A stretch of DNA of 64,000 bases from DATDAW01 sp036525185 (GTDB lineage Bacteria > Verrucomicrobiota > Verrucomicrobiia > Chthoniobacterales > DASVRZ01). The position numbers and the translations under genes are program-made. Of the stretch, positions 48,771-58,054 are shown piece by piece. The notes beneath the pieces were generated by a model. That model made no database searches, was not told the DNA's origin, and saw only the letters and a list, made by a program, of their open reading frames with translations. How positions within the stretch are numbered: the stretch's first letter is position 1; every line of letters starts with the position of its first letter. The stretch covers positions 62,001-126,000 of the forward strand of contig DATDAW010000002.1 of assembly GCA_036525185.1 (NCBI GenBank), read 5' to 3'.

Positions 48771-49685
48771 ATGACTTCCTTTTGGTGCGAACATCAGATC
48801 AATCTGTCCGAAACCGAATGGCTTGCCTGTCAGGCGGCGCATGAACATCGCGTCCTGAGGTGGATCGAACCGCATCTGAACAGGTCATCTCGCAATGAGC
48901 GGCATCCCGTTTACGATTTTCTCTTTGAATATTACTCGTTGCGGCCTGGCCAGTTGCTGCGCTGGCACCCGGGAATCGGCATAGCGCTTCAGGGGACGAG
49001 GGCTTTCGATCGTCTCGGGTGGAGCGCTTATACGGAGACGCCCGAAGGCGTGGCCTCAAACGCCCACGCATGGAAGCCGGATCGGCGCCCTTTCGTTAAA
49101 TGGCTGTTGAATTTGTTGCAGGCCACCACCGGGCGCCCCGGACATTTCGGCTGCTTCGGCCTACATGAGTGGGCCATGGTTTACCGGACTCCGCAAGTGC
49201 GCCACGGAAAATGGCCGCTTCGCTTTTCCCAGGCCGAGATCGCCCGGATCGTCGATGCGCAGCCTGTGCGGTGTACGCATTACGACGCGTTTAGGTTTTT
49301 CACGGCTGAAGCCCGGCCGCTCAACCGCTGGCAACTCGCGCGCGAAACGACATCAGAGTTCGAACAACCCGGCTGTCTGCACGCAAACATGGACCTGTAT
49401 AAATGGGCTTACAAACTCACCCCATTTGCTCCGTCTGAATTGGTCGCGGACGCCTTTGAACTCGCGATGGAAATTCGTGAAGCAGATATGCGGGCCAGTC
49501 CTTATGATCTACGGGCACTCGGGTTCGCGCCGATCGCCATCGAGACTCCGGAGGGTCGTGCCGAATATGAACGGCTCCAGCGTTGTTTCTCTGAACGAGC
49601 CGCCCCGGTGCGCTTCCGCCTTATCTCCGTCTGCAAACGCCTCTTGCAGACGTGGGAGCAACGTAACCCATTGTCACCTGGATAG
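48771..49685 (+). CDS. Conserved hypothetical protein (often labelled 3-methyladenine DNA glycosylase)
   Basis: A 304-residue soluble protein from ATG 48771. I recognise the type from other genomes where it is labelled '3-methyladenine DNA glycosylase' without clear support: the central block HFGCFGLHEWAMVYRTPQVR (about 126-145) and the THYDAFRFFTAEARPLN segment (about 172-188) are its hallmarks, and the N-terminus is HEHRVLRWIEPHLNRSSR. No HhH-GPD or alkA-type motif is visible, so I do not accept that function. No neighbour suggests one: galT pair upstream, orphan response regulator convergent downstream. Confidence 0.7.
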   Translation: MTSFWCEHQINLSETEWLACQAAHEHRVLRWIEPHLNRSSRNERHPVYDFLFEYYSLRPGQLLRWHPGIGIALQGTRAFDRLGWSAYTETPEGVASNAHAWKPDRRPFVKWLLNLLQATTGRPGHFGCFGLHEWAMVYRTPQVRHGKWPLRFSQAEIARIVDAQPVRCTHYDAFRFFTAEARPLNRWQLARETTSEFEQPGCLHANMDLYKWAYKLTPFAPSELVADAFELAMEIREADMRASPYDLRALGFAPIAIETPEGRAEYERLQRCFSERAAPVRFRLISVCKRLLQTWEQRNPLSPG

Positions 49686-49696
49686 GCAGAATTCGA

Positions 49697-50134
49697 CTAG
49701 CCGCCTTGGGAGCCGTCCCGGAAACGTGCAGCGGAGCCGTCCTCGAGTTGCCTGCGGATATCTTCCAGCAATCCATGCAGAACTCGCGGGTCAAACGGCT
49801 TTACCAGGTGCCGCACGAAACCGGCCGCTCGACTCCGTTCCAAATCCCGTTCCGCGCTGAAACCACTGATCGCGATGGCCGTAAACATTCGTCGCTGACT
49901 CAGTTTCACCAGTAACTGCCAGCCGTCGCCGTCCGGCAATCCGAGGTCGCTTACCAGGACATCAAACGGTTCCTGCTCGGCCGCCTTTAGGGCGTGTTGT
50001 GCCGAGCTCGCCGGAATGACCGTATAGCCTCGCCGCCGCATCCAGGTGCCGATCGATCTCAGGCTGTCCGGGTGATCGTCCACCAGTAGGATTCGGAGGC
50101 CGCGCATCCCGTCTTTGGCAGAGGGTTTGAGCAT
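49697..50134 (-). CDS. Single-domain response regulator
   Basis: A 145-residue receiver-only protein from ATG 50134 (MLKPSAKDGMRGLRILLVDD). The phosphoacceptor triad is ILLVDDHPDSL (two Asp), DVLVSDLGLPDGDG (phosphorylated Asp about 66), AIAISGFSA (Thr/Ser) and VKPFD (Lys). There is no output domain; the last 20 residues are not part of the fold. No histidine kinase is adjacent, so it is an orphan, possibly an element of a phosphorelay or a motility/adaptation switch. Divergent from mraZ with a 319-bp gap. Confidence 0.9.
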   Translation of the reverse strand: MLKPSAKDGMRGLRILLVDDHPDSLRSIGTWMRRRGYTVIPASSAQHALKAAEQEPFDVLVSDLGLPDGDGWQLLVKLSQRRMFTAIAISGFSAERDLERSRAAGFVRHLVKPFDPRVLHGLLEDIRRQLEDGSAARFRDGSQGG

Positions 50135-50453
50135 TATTGCAATCGGTCGGTTTGGAATTTGGAAATGCCAGGCCGGGCGCGTCTCCTTTCTCATCAGTGC
50201 ATCGTTTGGCGCGCGTCTAACGGTTTTCTCTCAATTTGAACACCTTGAACTTCTCATGCCGTCTTCAGGACGAGCGGGCAAAAGTGTCAATTCGCAGCAT
50301 TCCTGTCGGCGTGAGCAGTTACGGCAGGAAACCGCAAGCTTTTTCGTAAAATTTCGCCGCCTTTTCCCGCGTTTTTGGTTGACCAAAAATTCGTCTTGGT
50401 GGCATAAAGTGGGGCATGGTGGCGCGGAATGGAGTGAACTGCGCCTAAATCCC
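50135..50453. promoter_or_regulatory. Promoter region of the dcw cluster
   Basis: 319 bp between the orphan response regulator (minus) and mraZ. It carries the TGG array at 50400-50432 and, upstream of it, a T-rich tract and the palindrome ttggttgaccaa (50385-50396). The mraZ frame is open across all of it back to 50115, but the residues encoded do not match MraZ and the operator lies inside, so the region is non-coding. A transcription start could lie 40-80 bp upstream of the array; no -35/-10 pair is clear. Confidence 0.6.
50399..50432 (+). promoter_or_regulatory. MraZ operator: four TGG elements with 10-bp period
   Basis: GTGG at 50399-50402, 50409-50412 and 50419-50422, and ATGG at 50429-50432: four TGG elements, exactly 10 bp apart, just upstream of ATG 50454. 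E. coli MraZ binds TGGGN repeats separated by 5 nt (period 10), and mollicute MraZ binds AAAGTG(T/G) boxes separated by 3 nt (period 10). The second copy here reads AAAGTGG. MraZ, the gene that follows, should bind it and autoregulate the dcw cluster. Confidence 0.8.
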
Positions 50454-50909
50454 ATGGAATCCACCGCAAAACCACATCCCATGTACGCCGGCAGCTACCG
50501 GCACACGGTCGATCCGAAGAACCGGATCACCGTGCCCGTGCGATGGCGCCGCGGTGAGGTCGAGGATTTCCACATCTTTCCGGAGCAGCACAAACGCTTT
50601 CTCATCGTCGCTCCGCCCGAGGAATTCCGCCGATTCGGCGAAAGCATCCAGAGCGACCCGAACATCTCCGAGGAAGACAAGCGCAAGTTTCTCCGCCGCT
50701 ATTACGCCGACGCCAGGGATGCTTCGACAGACAAACAGGGACGCCTTGTCCTGCCTGAGGAACACAGCCGCAAGGTCAGTCTCGGCACCGATGTCGTCCT
50801 CGCCGGCAGCAATAGCCGAATCGAAATCTGGAATGCTGAAGCCTGGAATACCGCCCTCGAAGCGGAGGATGAAGCATTCCGCAAGGTAGCCGACCGAAAA
50901 GGGCTGTAA
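50454..50909 (+). CDS. mraZ: Transcriptional regulator MraZ
   Basis: First gene of the division and cell-wall cluster; a DNA-binding AbrB-like protein that represses dcw. The product is 151 residues from ATG 50454 (MESTAKPHPMYAGSYRHTVD). It has two swapped-hairpin halves: YRHTVDPKNRITVPVRWR (about 15-32), and DKQGRLVLPEEHSRK (about 100-114), the usual DxxGR turn. The frame is open upstream to 50115 but only this start fits. The operator-like TGG array ends 22 bp before the ATG. rsmH follows after 96 nt. Confidence 0.95.
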   Translation: MESTAKPHPMYAGSYRHTVDPKNRITVPVRWRRGEVEDFHIFPEQHKRFLIVAPPEEFRRFGESIQSDPNISEEDKRKFLRRYYADARDASTDKQGRLVLPEEHSRKVSLGTDVVLAGSNSRIEIWNAEAWNTALEAEDEAFRKVADRKGL

Positions 50910-51005
50910 CTTCCTATCCCGCAATGAGCGCGCAAATGATCCACCGGAACCAAGAAATCCGGTCCTCGCGCGAGAGCGGGAACCGACCAGACAAAAACCA
51001 ACGCC

Positions 51006-51983
51006 ATGAATCAACTGAGATTATCGTGCCCAGCCTGGCCCATGACGCCTGACCTGGAGAGCTCTGGTGCCCCGTACCACACCCCCGTGTTGGCGCGCGA
51101 GATCGTGGAAGCGCTGCAGCCGGCACCCGGCAAGCTTATCGTCGATGGCACGCTTGGGGGTGGCGGTCACACGGAACTTTTCCTGCGCGCCGGCGCACAG
51201 GTGATTGGGATGGACCAGGACGACGAGGCCCTCGCTTTTGCCAAAAATCGACTGGAACAGTTCGGTGAGGCTTTTCATCCGGTAAAATCGAATTTCCGTC
51301 ACATTGACCGGGTGCTCGCCGAACTTGCTGTGGAGAAAGTCGACGGCGTCCTCCTGGACATCGGCGTTTCCTCCCATCAACTCGACGAAGCCGAGCGCGG
51401 TTTCAGTTTCCAGGCCAATGGTCCGCTTGACATGCGGATGGACCGCACCCAACCCAGATCGGCGGCCGATATCGTCAACGGCGCTGACCTGGAGGAAATG
51501 GTTCGGATTTTCCGCGTTTACGGCGAGGCCGAGAATGCCGTGCGGATTGCCCGGAAACTGATCGTCCGCCGTGCTGTGAAACCATTTGTAGATACCGCCG
51601 ACCTTGCGGCTGCGGTCGAGGAAGTTTCTCCTCGCCGTGGCCGCAAACATCCGGCCACCCAAATTTTCCAGGCCCTGCGAATCGCGGTAAACGACGAGCT
51701 CGGTGCGCTCGCAGATGCTCTCGAAAAAGTTCCCGCTCTTTTGAATACAGGCGGCCGATTTGGCGTCATCACTTTCCATTCTCTGGAAGACCGCATGGTC
51801 AAAAACAATTTCCGTGACCACAGCCAGCCCGTCCTGGACCGGCCCGAATGGCCGGCTCCCCGTCCGAACCCGGATTGCTTTTACCGTCTGGTTTCGCGCA
51901 AGGGGATCACCGCCTCCGAAGAAGAACGAACCGCCAACCCGCGCGCCCGCAGCGCAACGCTCCGTATCGTAGAAAGGACCTAA
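51006..51983 (+). CDS. rsmH: 16S rRNA (cytosine1402-N4)-methyltransferase RsmH
   Basis: SAM-dependent enzyme (MraW) that methylates C1402 of 16S rRNA. ATG 51006 gives 325 residues; a start at ATG 51042 (MTPDLESSGAPYHTPVL) is closer to the family. Motifs: HTPVLAREIVEAL, the glycine-rich DGTLGGGGHTELFL SAM loop, IGMDQDDEALAFA, the DGVLLDIGVSSHQLDEAERG block and the ending FHSLEDRMVKNNF. Standard place and order in dcw. The stop is followed 1 nt later by the ftsL-like gene. Confidence 0.96.
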   Translation: MNQLRLSCPAWPMTPDLESSGAPYHTPVLAREIVEALQPAPGKLIVDGTLGGGGHTELFLRAGAQVIGMDQDDEALAFAKNRLEQFGEAFHPVKSNFRHIDRVLAELAVEKVDGVLLDIGVSSHQLDEAERGFSFQANGPLDMRMDRTQPRSAADIVNGADLEEMVRIFRVYGEAENAVRIARKLIVRRAVKPFVDTADLAAAVEEVSPRRGRKHPATQIFQALRIAVNDELGALADALEKVPALLNTGGRFGVITFHSLEDRMVKNNFRDHSQPVLDRPEWPAPRPNPDCFYRLVSRKGITASEEERTANPRARSATLRIVERT

Positions 51984-51984
51984 C

Positions 51985-52356
51985 ATGACCCGCAATCGCC
52001 GCAAACATGAAAACTCCGTCCGTGTCGCCGCCGTCATTTGGTGGGTTCTCGTTTTTTCAGGTCTGGGCGGGCTCGGCTTGTCTTACGTTTACATTAAGAA
52101 CCAGACCATCGCCTGCGGCGAAGAACGTCGAAAGCTCGAGCGCGAGCTGCGCGATTTTTCCGACCGGAGCAACACGCTCCAGCAACAGATTACCGCGGAA
52201 AGTTCGCGCCTCACGCTCGATCGAAAACTGGCATCCGGCTACATCCAGATGATAGAGATTGATCCTATTCGGATCGTTCGTCTCGACGGTTCCAACCCGG
52301 TTGTTGCCGAGCAGAACTCCGCCCACGAACCTCCGCAGATTTACGCCCGGCAGTAA
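51985..52356 (+). CDS. ftsL: FtsL-like division protein
   Basis: A 123-residue single-span membrane protein in the ftsL position between rsmH and ftsI. It has a short cytoplasmic N-terminus, one transmembrane helix (about 12-34, VAAVIWWVLVFSGLGGLGLS) and a periplasmic heptad region (about 45-90, CGEERRKLERELRDFSDRSN, then LQQQITAESSRLTLDRKL) of the kind that pairs with FtsB/DivIC. Sequence similarity to known FtsL is weak, as is normal; the call rests on place, size and topology. Its stop TAA shares a base with the ftsI ATG (52356). Confidence 0.75.
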   Translation: MTRNRRKHENSVRVAAVIWWVLVFSGLGGLGLSYVYIKNQTIACGEERRKLERELRDFSDRSNTLQQQITAESSRLTLDRKLASGYIQMIEIDPIRIVRLDGSNPVVAEQNSAHEPPQIYARQ

Positions 52357-54110
52357 TGAGAACCGCCCGCTCCAAGGCCATATTCGTATGTGTCTCGCTC
52401 GTAGCCGCTTTCAGTGTCTGCTCCGGGCGCCTGATTCATTTGCAATATGTGGAGCACGAGGAGTTTGCAACGCTGGCGGCGGAAAAGCACATCGTTAAGA
52501 TTCCCGTCTTTGCCAAACGGGGCAGGATCATTGATGCCAATGGCGAAGTGTTGGCCGACAATATCGCGGTCAAGACCGTCTATGCCGACGCGAGCCATAT
52601 TCCGAATCCGGGAGCATTGAGGAGTGTCGCGGAGATCACCGCGCGTCAGCTTCAACTCGACCAATCGGCCGTTCTCTCAAAGCTTGAGACCGGTCGCCGC
52701 TATATTGTTCTTAAAAAAGAAGTCGATCAAATCACTTCGCATAACCTCGAAGCGGAACTTGGCAAGAAAAAACTGCGGGGCATCTATTTTCTCGAGGACT
52801 TCCATCGCGTTTATCCAAATGACGACATGCTGGCCCATGTCATTGGTTATCTGGATCACGAACACAGGGGGTTGGCCGGCATTGAGAAGAGCATGGACGA
52901 CTATCTCCAGGGGTACGACGGCTATCGCTATACCGAGCGTGATCGAACCGGCCGCGAGATCGTGCTCTACCGGGGCCAGGAACGCCCCGCGCAGAATGGT
53001 TATACGGTGCAGACGACGGTCCAGCTCGGCTTGCAAGGCATCATCGAGCGTGAACTCACTGAAGCCTGCGCCAAATACAAGCCGCGCGGCGCCACCATCA
53101 TTCTCATGGAGCCGCACACGGGCGCCGTCATGGCGATGGCTTCATGGCCGACGTTTGATGTTAATAACGCCAACAACGTCCCTCCTGAGGTCACGAAAAA
53201 CCATGCAATTCTCGACATGTACGAGCCGGGATCGACGTTCAAGATCGTCGTCACGTCCGCGGCGCTCGAAGACAAGATCGTCAATGACAAAACGCTGATC
53301 TACTGCGAGGGTGGACGATTCAGCTATAACAAGCGCGTCCTGCGTGATCACAAACCCGCCGGAAACCTGACGGTTCACGACATTATCGTTAAATCCAGTA
53401 ACATTGGCTCTGCAAAGCTCGCTTTGCAGATGGGCGAGCAGCGTTTTTACGAATATACCCGGGCCTTTGGCTTCGGCGAACCCACGGGCATCGATCTTCC
53501 AGGGGAAATCCGCGGACGTGTCAACGCCCCGTTTGGCTCGGATAAACTGGCCATCACGCGTGTTCCCATGGGGCAGGCGGTATCGGTCACTGCCATCCAG
53601 ATGGCATCCGCATTATCCGCAATCGCCAACGGCGGTCGTCTGATGATGCCGCAGATTGTTTCCTCCATCTATTCACCGGATGGACAGAGCATCGCCCGTT
53701 ACGATCCGGTCGAAGTCCGTCGCGTCATTTCCCCGGAAACGACTCAAAAGATAACGGCCGCCCTCATTGATGTAACCCGGAAAGCGGCTACCGCTGCACA
53801 GGTTCCCGGTTTTCTGGTCGCGGGGAAAACTGGGACTGCCCAGAAAGTGAGACCCGATGGGAAAGGTTACATGGACGACCGTTACATCGTCTCGTTCAAT
53901 GGTTTCATGCCGGCGGACAATCCGAAATTTGTTTGCTACGTCATGGTGGACGACGCAAAGCTGCCCGGCCATATGAACTATGGTGCGACGGTTGCGGCGC
54001 CCATTTTTTCAAAGGTTGCCGAAAAGGTGGCGCGCCAGCTGGACTTGCGTCCGGATCCCGTTCTAATGGCGGAGCAGCTTAAACATGCCTCCAAACAGGA
54101 GCGCGACTAA
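52356..54110 (+). CDS. ftsI: Peptidoglycan transpeptidase FtsI/PBP3-type
   Basis: Septal class B penicillin-binding protein of 584 residues that cross-links peptidoglycan. An N-terminal transmembrane helix (about 8-27) is followed by a dimerisation domain with AKRGRIIDANGEVLADNI and the RVYPNDDMLAHVIGYLDHE strand. The transpeptidase motifs are in order: SxxK in YEPGSTFKIVV, SxN in IIVKSSNIGSAKL and KTG in LVAGKTGTAQKV. Length is usual. It overlaps ftsL (TAATG) and is followed 6 nt later by murE. Confidence 0.95.
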   Translation: MRTARSKAIFVCVSLVAAFSVCSGRLIHLQYVEHEEFATLAAEKHIVKIPVFAKRGRIIDANGEVLADNIAVKTVYADASHIPNPGALRSVAEITARQLQLDQSAVLSKLETGRRYIVLKKEVDQITSHNLEAELGKKKLRGIYFLEDFHRVYPNDDMLAHVIGYLDHEHRGLAGIEKSMDDYLQGYDGYRYTERDRTGREIVLYRGQERPAQNGYTVQTTVQLGLQGIIERELTEACAKYKPRGATIILMEPHTGAVMAMASWPTFDVNNANNVPPEVTKNHAILDMYEPGSTFKIVVTSAALEDKIVNDKTLIYCEGGRFSYNKRVLRDHKPAGNLTVHDIIVKSSNIGSAKLALQMGEQRFYEYTRAFGFGEPTGIDLPGEIRGRVNAPFGSDKLAITRVPMGQAVSVTAIQMASALSAIANGGRLMMPQIVSSIYSPDGQSIARYDPVEVRRVISPETTQKITAALIDVTRKAATAAQVPGFLVAGKTGTAQKVRPDGKGYMDDRYIVSFNGFMPADNPKFVCYVMVDDAKLPGHMNYGATVAAPIFSKVAEKVARQLDLRPDPVLMAEQLKHASKQERD

Positions 54111-54116
54111 TACGGT

Positions 54117-55598
54117 ATGCTTTTAAAGACTTTGCTAACAAAAACTCCTGTCGAGGAAACTCTTGGCAGCGCCGAGCGCGAGATCACCTCGATTGCTTAC
54201 GATTCGCGCCGCGTTACCAAGGGAGCGCTTTTTGTTGCATTACCAGGTGAAAAAGTGGATGGCGCGGAGTTTATCCGGCAGGCGATCGAACGCGGTGCCG
54301 AAGCCATCGTCACGGAAAAGCCGCTGACGCCAACCAAAGTCACGAGCATCAAAGTCCCCAATGCTCGAAAAGCGCTCGCCGATCTTTCGAGCGCCTTTTA
54401 TCGGTACCCGGCGGGTAAATTAAAGCTCGTTGCCGTTACCGGAACGAACGGCAAGACGACGATCACGTTTCTGTTGAAACATTTGCTGGAAAGCGCCGGG
54501 TTGCGCACGGGTCTCATTGGGACCGTTCGCTACGAGATCGGAGAACGCCTTTTGCCTGCTGCACGGACGACGCCGGAGTCTTTGGATATTAACGATATGC
54601 TTTCCCAGATCGTTAACAGCGGCGGCAAGGCGGCTGTCATGGAGGTTTCCTCGCACGCGCTCGTATTGAATCGGGTGCACGGAATGGAGTTTAACGTCGC
54701 GATTTTCACCAACCTGACCCAGGACCACCTTGATTACCATCGGACGATGACTGACTATTTCGAGGCGAAAGCGAAACTCTTTGCGCAACTGGCCAACCAG
54801 ACCCGCAAGGAAGGCACGGCGATCATTAACATCGACAGTCCTCATGGCGAGCAGTTGATCCAGCGGCATGGCCGCGAGATCCCGGTGATCACGTATGGAG
54901 TCGGCGCGAATGCGCAGTTCCGGGCAGGCAATTTCAAGACCGAAGCGGGGCAGACGACCTATCAACTGGACGCTAACGGAAAGATGTATTTGGTTCGTCT
55001 GCCCCTGATCGGACGGTTTAACATTTACAATTCTCTCGCTGCGCTTGCCGCCGCGTCCTCGCTGGGCTTGAACGTGCGTGATTGCGTCCATGCGCTCGCC
55101 AAGGCGCCGCAGGTTCCAGGTCGTCTCGAGGCGGTTCCAATCAAGCGTCAGTTCCAGGTGTTCGTTGACTACGCCCATACCGACGATGCGTTGGTTAACG
55201 TCCTTAAAACATTACGTGAGCTGAATCCCAACCGGCTCATCGTTGTTTTCGGCTGCGGCGGAAATCGTGACCGCGCAAAACGTCCGAAAATGGGAGCTGC
55301 TGCCAGCGAATACGCTGACTATGCCATCGTCACCTCGGACAATCCGCGTAAAGAAGACCCGGACGCGATCATTGCCGACATCGTTCCGGCCATGCGCGCT
55401 GGAAAATTCGAAGCGATTGTCGATCGCCAGGAAGCCATTTTCCGTGCTGTAGCGCTCGCGGGCCCGCGCGACATCGTGTTGATCGCTGGAAAAGGTCACG
55501 AAACCTATCAGGAATTTGCCGATAGCACGATTCCGTTCAACGATGTGGAAGTAGTTGCCAGCGCTGTGGGCTCGTTGCCCGTCAAACTTTCGGACTAA
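54117..55598 (+). CDS. murE: UDP-MurNAc-L-Ala-D-Glu:meso-diaminopimelate ligase
   Basis: Mur ligase of 493 residues adding the third residue of the stem peptide. Seen are the N-terminal UDP-binding FVALPGEKVDGAEF, the P-loop VAVTGTNGKTTITFLLKHLL, the EVSSHALVLNRV block with the carbamylated-Lys region later, CGGNRDRAKRPKMG, and the DNPRKEDP motif. DNPR is the mark of enzymes that add meso-diaminopimelate rather than lysine, so the wall should be of the mDAP type. Its stop shares a base with the murF start. Confidence 0.97.
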   Translation: MLLKTLLTKTPVEETLGSAEREITSIAYDSRRVTKGALFVALPGEKVDGAEFIRQAIERGAEAIVTEKPLTPTKVTSIKVPNARKALADLSSAFYRYPAGKLKLVAVTGTNGKTTITFLLKHLLESAGLRTGLIGTVRYEIGERLLPAARTTPESLDINDMLSQIVNSGGKAAVMEVSSHALVLNRVHGMEFNVAIFTNLTQDHLDYHRTMTDYFEAKAKLFAQLANQTRKEGTAIINIDSPHGEQLIQRHGREIPVITYGVGANAQFRAGNFKTEAGQTTYQLDANGKMYLVRLPLIGRFNIYNSLAALAAASSLGLNVRDCVHALAKAPQVPGRLEAVPIKRQFQVFVDYAHTDDALVNVLKTLRELNPNRLIVVFGCGGNRDRAKRPKMGAAASEYADYAIVTSDNPRKEDPDAIIADIVPAMRAGKFEAIVDRQEAIFRAVALAGPRDIVLIAGKGHETYQEFADSTIPFNDVEVVASAVGSLPVKLSD

Positions 55599-56938
55599 TG
55601 AATGCGCTGACACTTTCTCAGATTGCGGATTTGGCTGAAGGAAAAGTCGTTTCGGGCGATCCGGAGACCGTCGTTTCGCGCGTTGTAACGGACAGCCGCA
55701 AGGTCATGCCGGGCGACTTGTTTGTCGCTTTGCGAGGAGAGCAACATGATGCCCACAACTTTGTTGCGAACCTGGCGGTCCCCGCACTGGTGGATCGCCT
55801 GCCGGCATATTTTGCACCCGGCGCCGTCCTCGTTGAGGATACATCGCAGGGGCTGCAGACGCTTGCTCGGAACTACCGCAAGACGTTAGCCGCCAAAATC
55901 GTTGCAATCACCGGCAGCAACGGCAAAACGAGCACCAAGGATTTGACCGCTATGGTTCTAGGCAGCCGTTTGCGGGTCGTGAAGACACAGGGAAACCTGA
56001 ATAATCACATCGGCCTTCCGCTTTCGGTTTTGAGCATCGATTCCGGACACCAGGCAGCGATTTTGGAAATGGGGATGAACCATCCGGGCGAAATTGCGCC
56101 GCTTGCTGCCATCGCCAGTCCGGACGCGGCAATCATTACTAACATTGGCATCGCCCACATCGAATTCATGGGCAGCCGCGAAGCCATCGCCCTGGAGAAA
56201 GGCATGCTCGCGAGAATGGTCGGCGAACAAGGCACAGTCATTCTGAATGCCGATGACGATTTTACGGAATCCATAGCCTGTTACTGCAAAGCGGAGGTGA
56301 TAACTGCCGGAATCGAAAACGGCCAGATTCGCGCGGAGAATCTAATTCCTTCCCCCGGCGGATCGCGTTTCCGGATTGACAATATTGACGCATTTCTCCC
56401 GGTTCCGGGGCGCCACATGGTTGCGAATGCCGTGCTGGCGGTGGCGGCCGGCGTCGCGCTGGGTATTCCTTTGCGCGATTGCGTTGCAGCACTGGCGAAT
56501 GTTCAACTGACGGGAGGCCGCCTACAAGCCAGGGACATAGCGGGCATCCATTTTATCGACGACACTTACAACGCGAATCCGGATTCCATGACGGCAGCGC
56601 TTACAACGCTTGCCTCGTTGCCGGGCCGCCGCATCGCCGTTCTCGGCCACATGGGAGAGCTCGGTTCCTTCGCAGTCGAGGGTCATCGCATCGTGGGCAA
56701 AGCGGCTGTTATTTCCGGACTTGATTTGCTAATCGTCGTCGGCGAGGCGGCGGAATGGATTGCGCGCGAAGCGGACAAAGGCGCGTTCCCCGTGCTCCGC
56801 GCGGCGGACACCTCCGAGGCCGCTTTCATGCTCAGCGAGCGTACCCGCGAAGGAGACAATATTCTGGTGAAGGGCAGCCGTTCCGCCCGTATGGAGCGCG
56901 TCATTGAAAATTTCGAACCACACACGACCGCTCGCTAA
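55598..56938 (+). CDS. murF: UDP-MurNAc-tripeptide:D-Ala-D-Ala ligase
   Basis: Last cytoplasmic Mur ligase; adds D-Ala-D-Ala. The 446-residue protein has SRKVMPGDLFVALRGEQHDA in the N-terminal domain, the ATP loop IVAITGSNGKTSTKDLTAMV, the LEMGMNHPGEIA block and FIDDTYNANPDSM, a MurF-specific motif, then VLGHMGELG. It shares a base (TAATG) with both murE and mraY neighbours, so the three are tightly coupled. Confidence 0.97.
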   Translation: MNALTLSQIADLAEGKVVSGDPETVVSRVVTDSRKVMPGDLFVALRGEQHDAHNFVANLAVPALVDRLPAYFAPGAVLVEDTSQGLQTLARNYRKTLAAKIVAITGSNGKTSTKDLTAMVLGSRLRVVKTQGNLNNHIGLPLSVLSIDSGHQAAILEMGMNHPGEIAPLAAIASPDAAIITNIGIAHIEFMGSREAIALEKGMLARMVGEQGTVILNADDDFTESIACYCKAEVITAGIENGQIRAENLIPSPGGSRFRIDNIDAFLPVPGRHMVANAVLAVAAGVALGIPLRDCVAALANVQLTGGRLQARDIAGIHFIDDTYNANPDSMTAALTTLASLPGRRIAVLGHMGELGSFAVEGHRIVGKAAVISGLDLLIVVGEAAEWIAREADKGAFPVLRAADTSEAAFMLSERTREGDNILVKGSRSARMERVIENFEPHTTAR

Positions 56939-58050
56939 TGTTATATTACCTTTCAAAACTGGGCGACGGCACGACACTGCACGCGGCACTGAATGTTTTT
57001 CAGTACATCAGCTTCCGTTCGGCAGCGGCGGCGATCTCCGCGTTTTTGCTCTGTTTGATCTTCGGAAATCGCGTGATTCGGAAACTGATTTCGTTGAAGA
57101 TCGGGCAGCCCATTCGCACGAAGGAGGAAGTTCACAAACTCTACGAGCTTCACGGCGCAAAGAAGGGAACGCCGACCATGGGCGGCGTCCTGATGATGGG
57201 CGCTGTGGTGGTGTCCTCGATTCTCTGGGCGCGTCCGGACAATCACTTTGTCTGGCTGGTGTTGTTTACGGTCGTTTACATGGCAATCATCGGTTTCATT
57301 GATGATTATCTCAAGGTAACGAAGAAAAATTCAGGTGGCCTTCCGGGGCGCCTGAAGTTGATTGCCCAATTCATACTTGCTGCTGTCGTTACTGCCGTTC
57401 TTATTATGGACCCGGCGACGAGCGTGCAGGCCAAACAGCTGTATGTCCCTTTTTACAAGGAGCCGTTGATTCCGTCATTGGGCATTGCGGGTGCGTTCGT
57501 GTTCTACGCGGCGATCATCATGGGTTCGTCGAATGCGGTGAATCTTACCGACGGTCTCGATGGGCTGGCTACAGGTTGCACGGTCACGACCGCCGTTGCC
57601 TATGCCGCGTTGACGTATGCGGCGGGCAATGCGGTCACGGCGAAATATCTGCAGATTCCATACAACCTCTTTGCTTCGGAACTGACGGTCACCTGCATGG
57701 CGTTGGTCGGAGCCGGACTCGGATTTCTATGGTTTAACTGTCATCCGGCCCGCGTGTTCATGGGCGACACGGGTTCACTCTCCATTGGGGGAATGCTTGG
57801 CGTCGTGGCCATTTGTTGTAAACAGGAACTCCTGTTGATCGTGGTTGGCGGCGTGTTCGTGATTGAAGCGCTGTCCGTCATCATCCAGGTCATTAGTTTC
57901 AAGACAACGGGAAAACGTGTCTTCAAGATGTCGCCGATCCACCACCATTTTGAGCTGCAAGGCTGGAAGGAGAATACCGTTATTGTCCGGTTCTGGATCG
58001 TGTCTCTCATGTTCGCCATGCTCGGCCTGGCGACACTAAAGCTTCGCTAA
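56938..58050 (+). CDS. mraY: Phospho-MurNAc-pentapeptide transferase MraY
   Basis: Ten-helix inner-membrane enzyme (370 residues) that makes lipid I from UDP-MurNAc-pentapeptide and undecaprenyl phosphate. Key sites: the GTPTMGGVLMMGAVVV stretch, the IDDYLKVTKKNSGGLPGRLK loop with the Asp pair, SNAVNLTDGLDGLATGCT and the HHHFE motif in MSPIHHHFELQGWKE. Length and order are standard. It follows murF with the TAATG overlap and precedes murD by 4 nt. Confidence 0.97.
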   Translation: MLYYLSKLGDGTTLHAALNVFQYISFRSAAAAISAFLLCLIFGNRVIRKLISLKIGQPIRTKEEVHKLYELHGAKKGTPTMGGVLMMGAVVVSSILWARPDNHFVWLVLFTVVYMAIIGFIDDYLKVTKKNSGGLPGRLKLIAQFILAAVVTAVLIMDPATSVQAKQLYVPFYKEPLIPSLGIAGAFVFYAAIIMGSSNAVNLTDGLDGLATGCTVTTAVAYAALTYAAGNAVTAKYLQIPYNLFASELTVTCMALVGAGLGFLWFNCHPARVFMGDTGSLSIGGMLGVVAICCKQELLLIVVGGVFVIEALSVIIQVISFKTTGKRVFKMSPIHHHFELQGWKENTVIVRFWIVSLMFAMLGLATLKLR

Positions 58051-58054
58051 GATC

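Noticed and set aside
48771..49685. 3-methyladenine DNA glycosylase function
   Set aside because: The label is common for this family, but no glycosylase motif is visible; kept as a conserved hypothetical.
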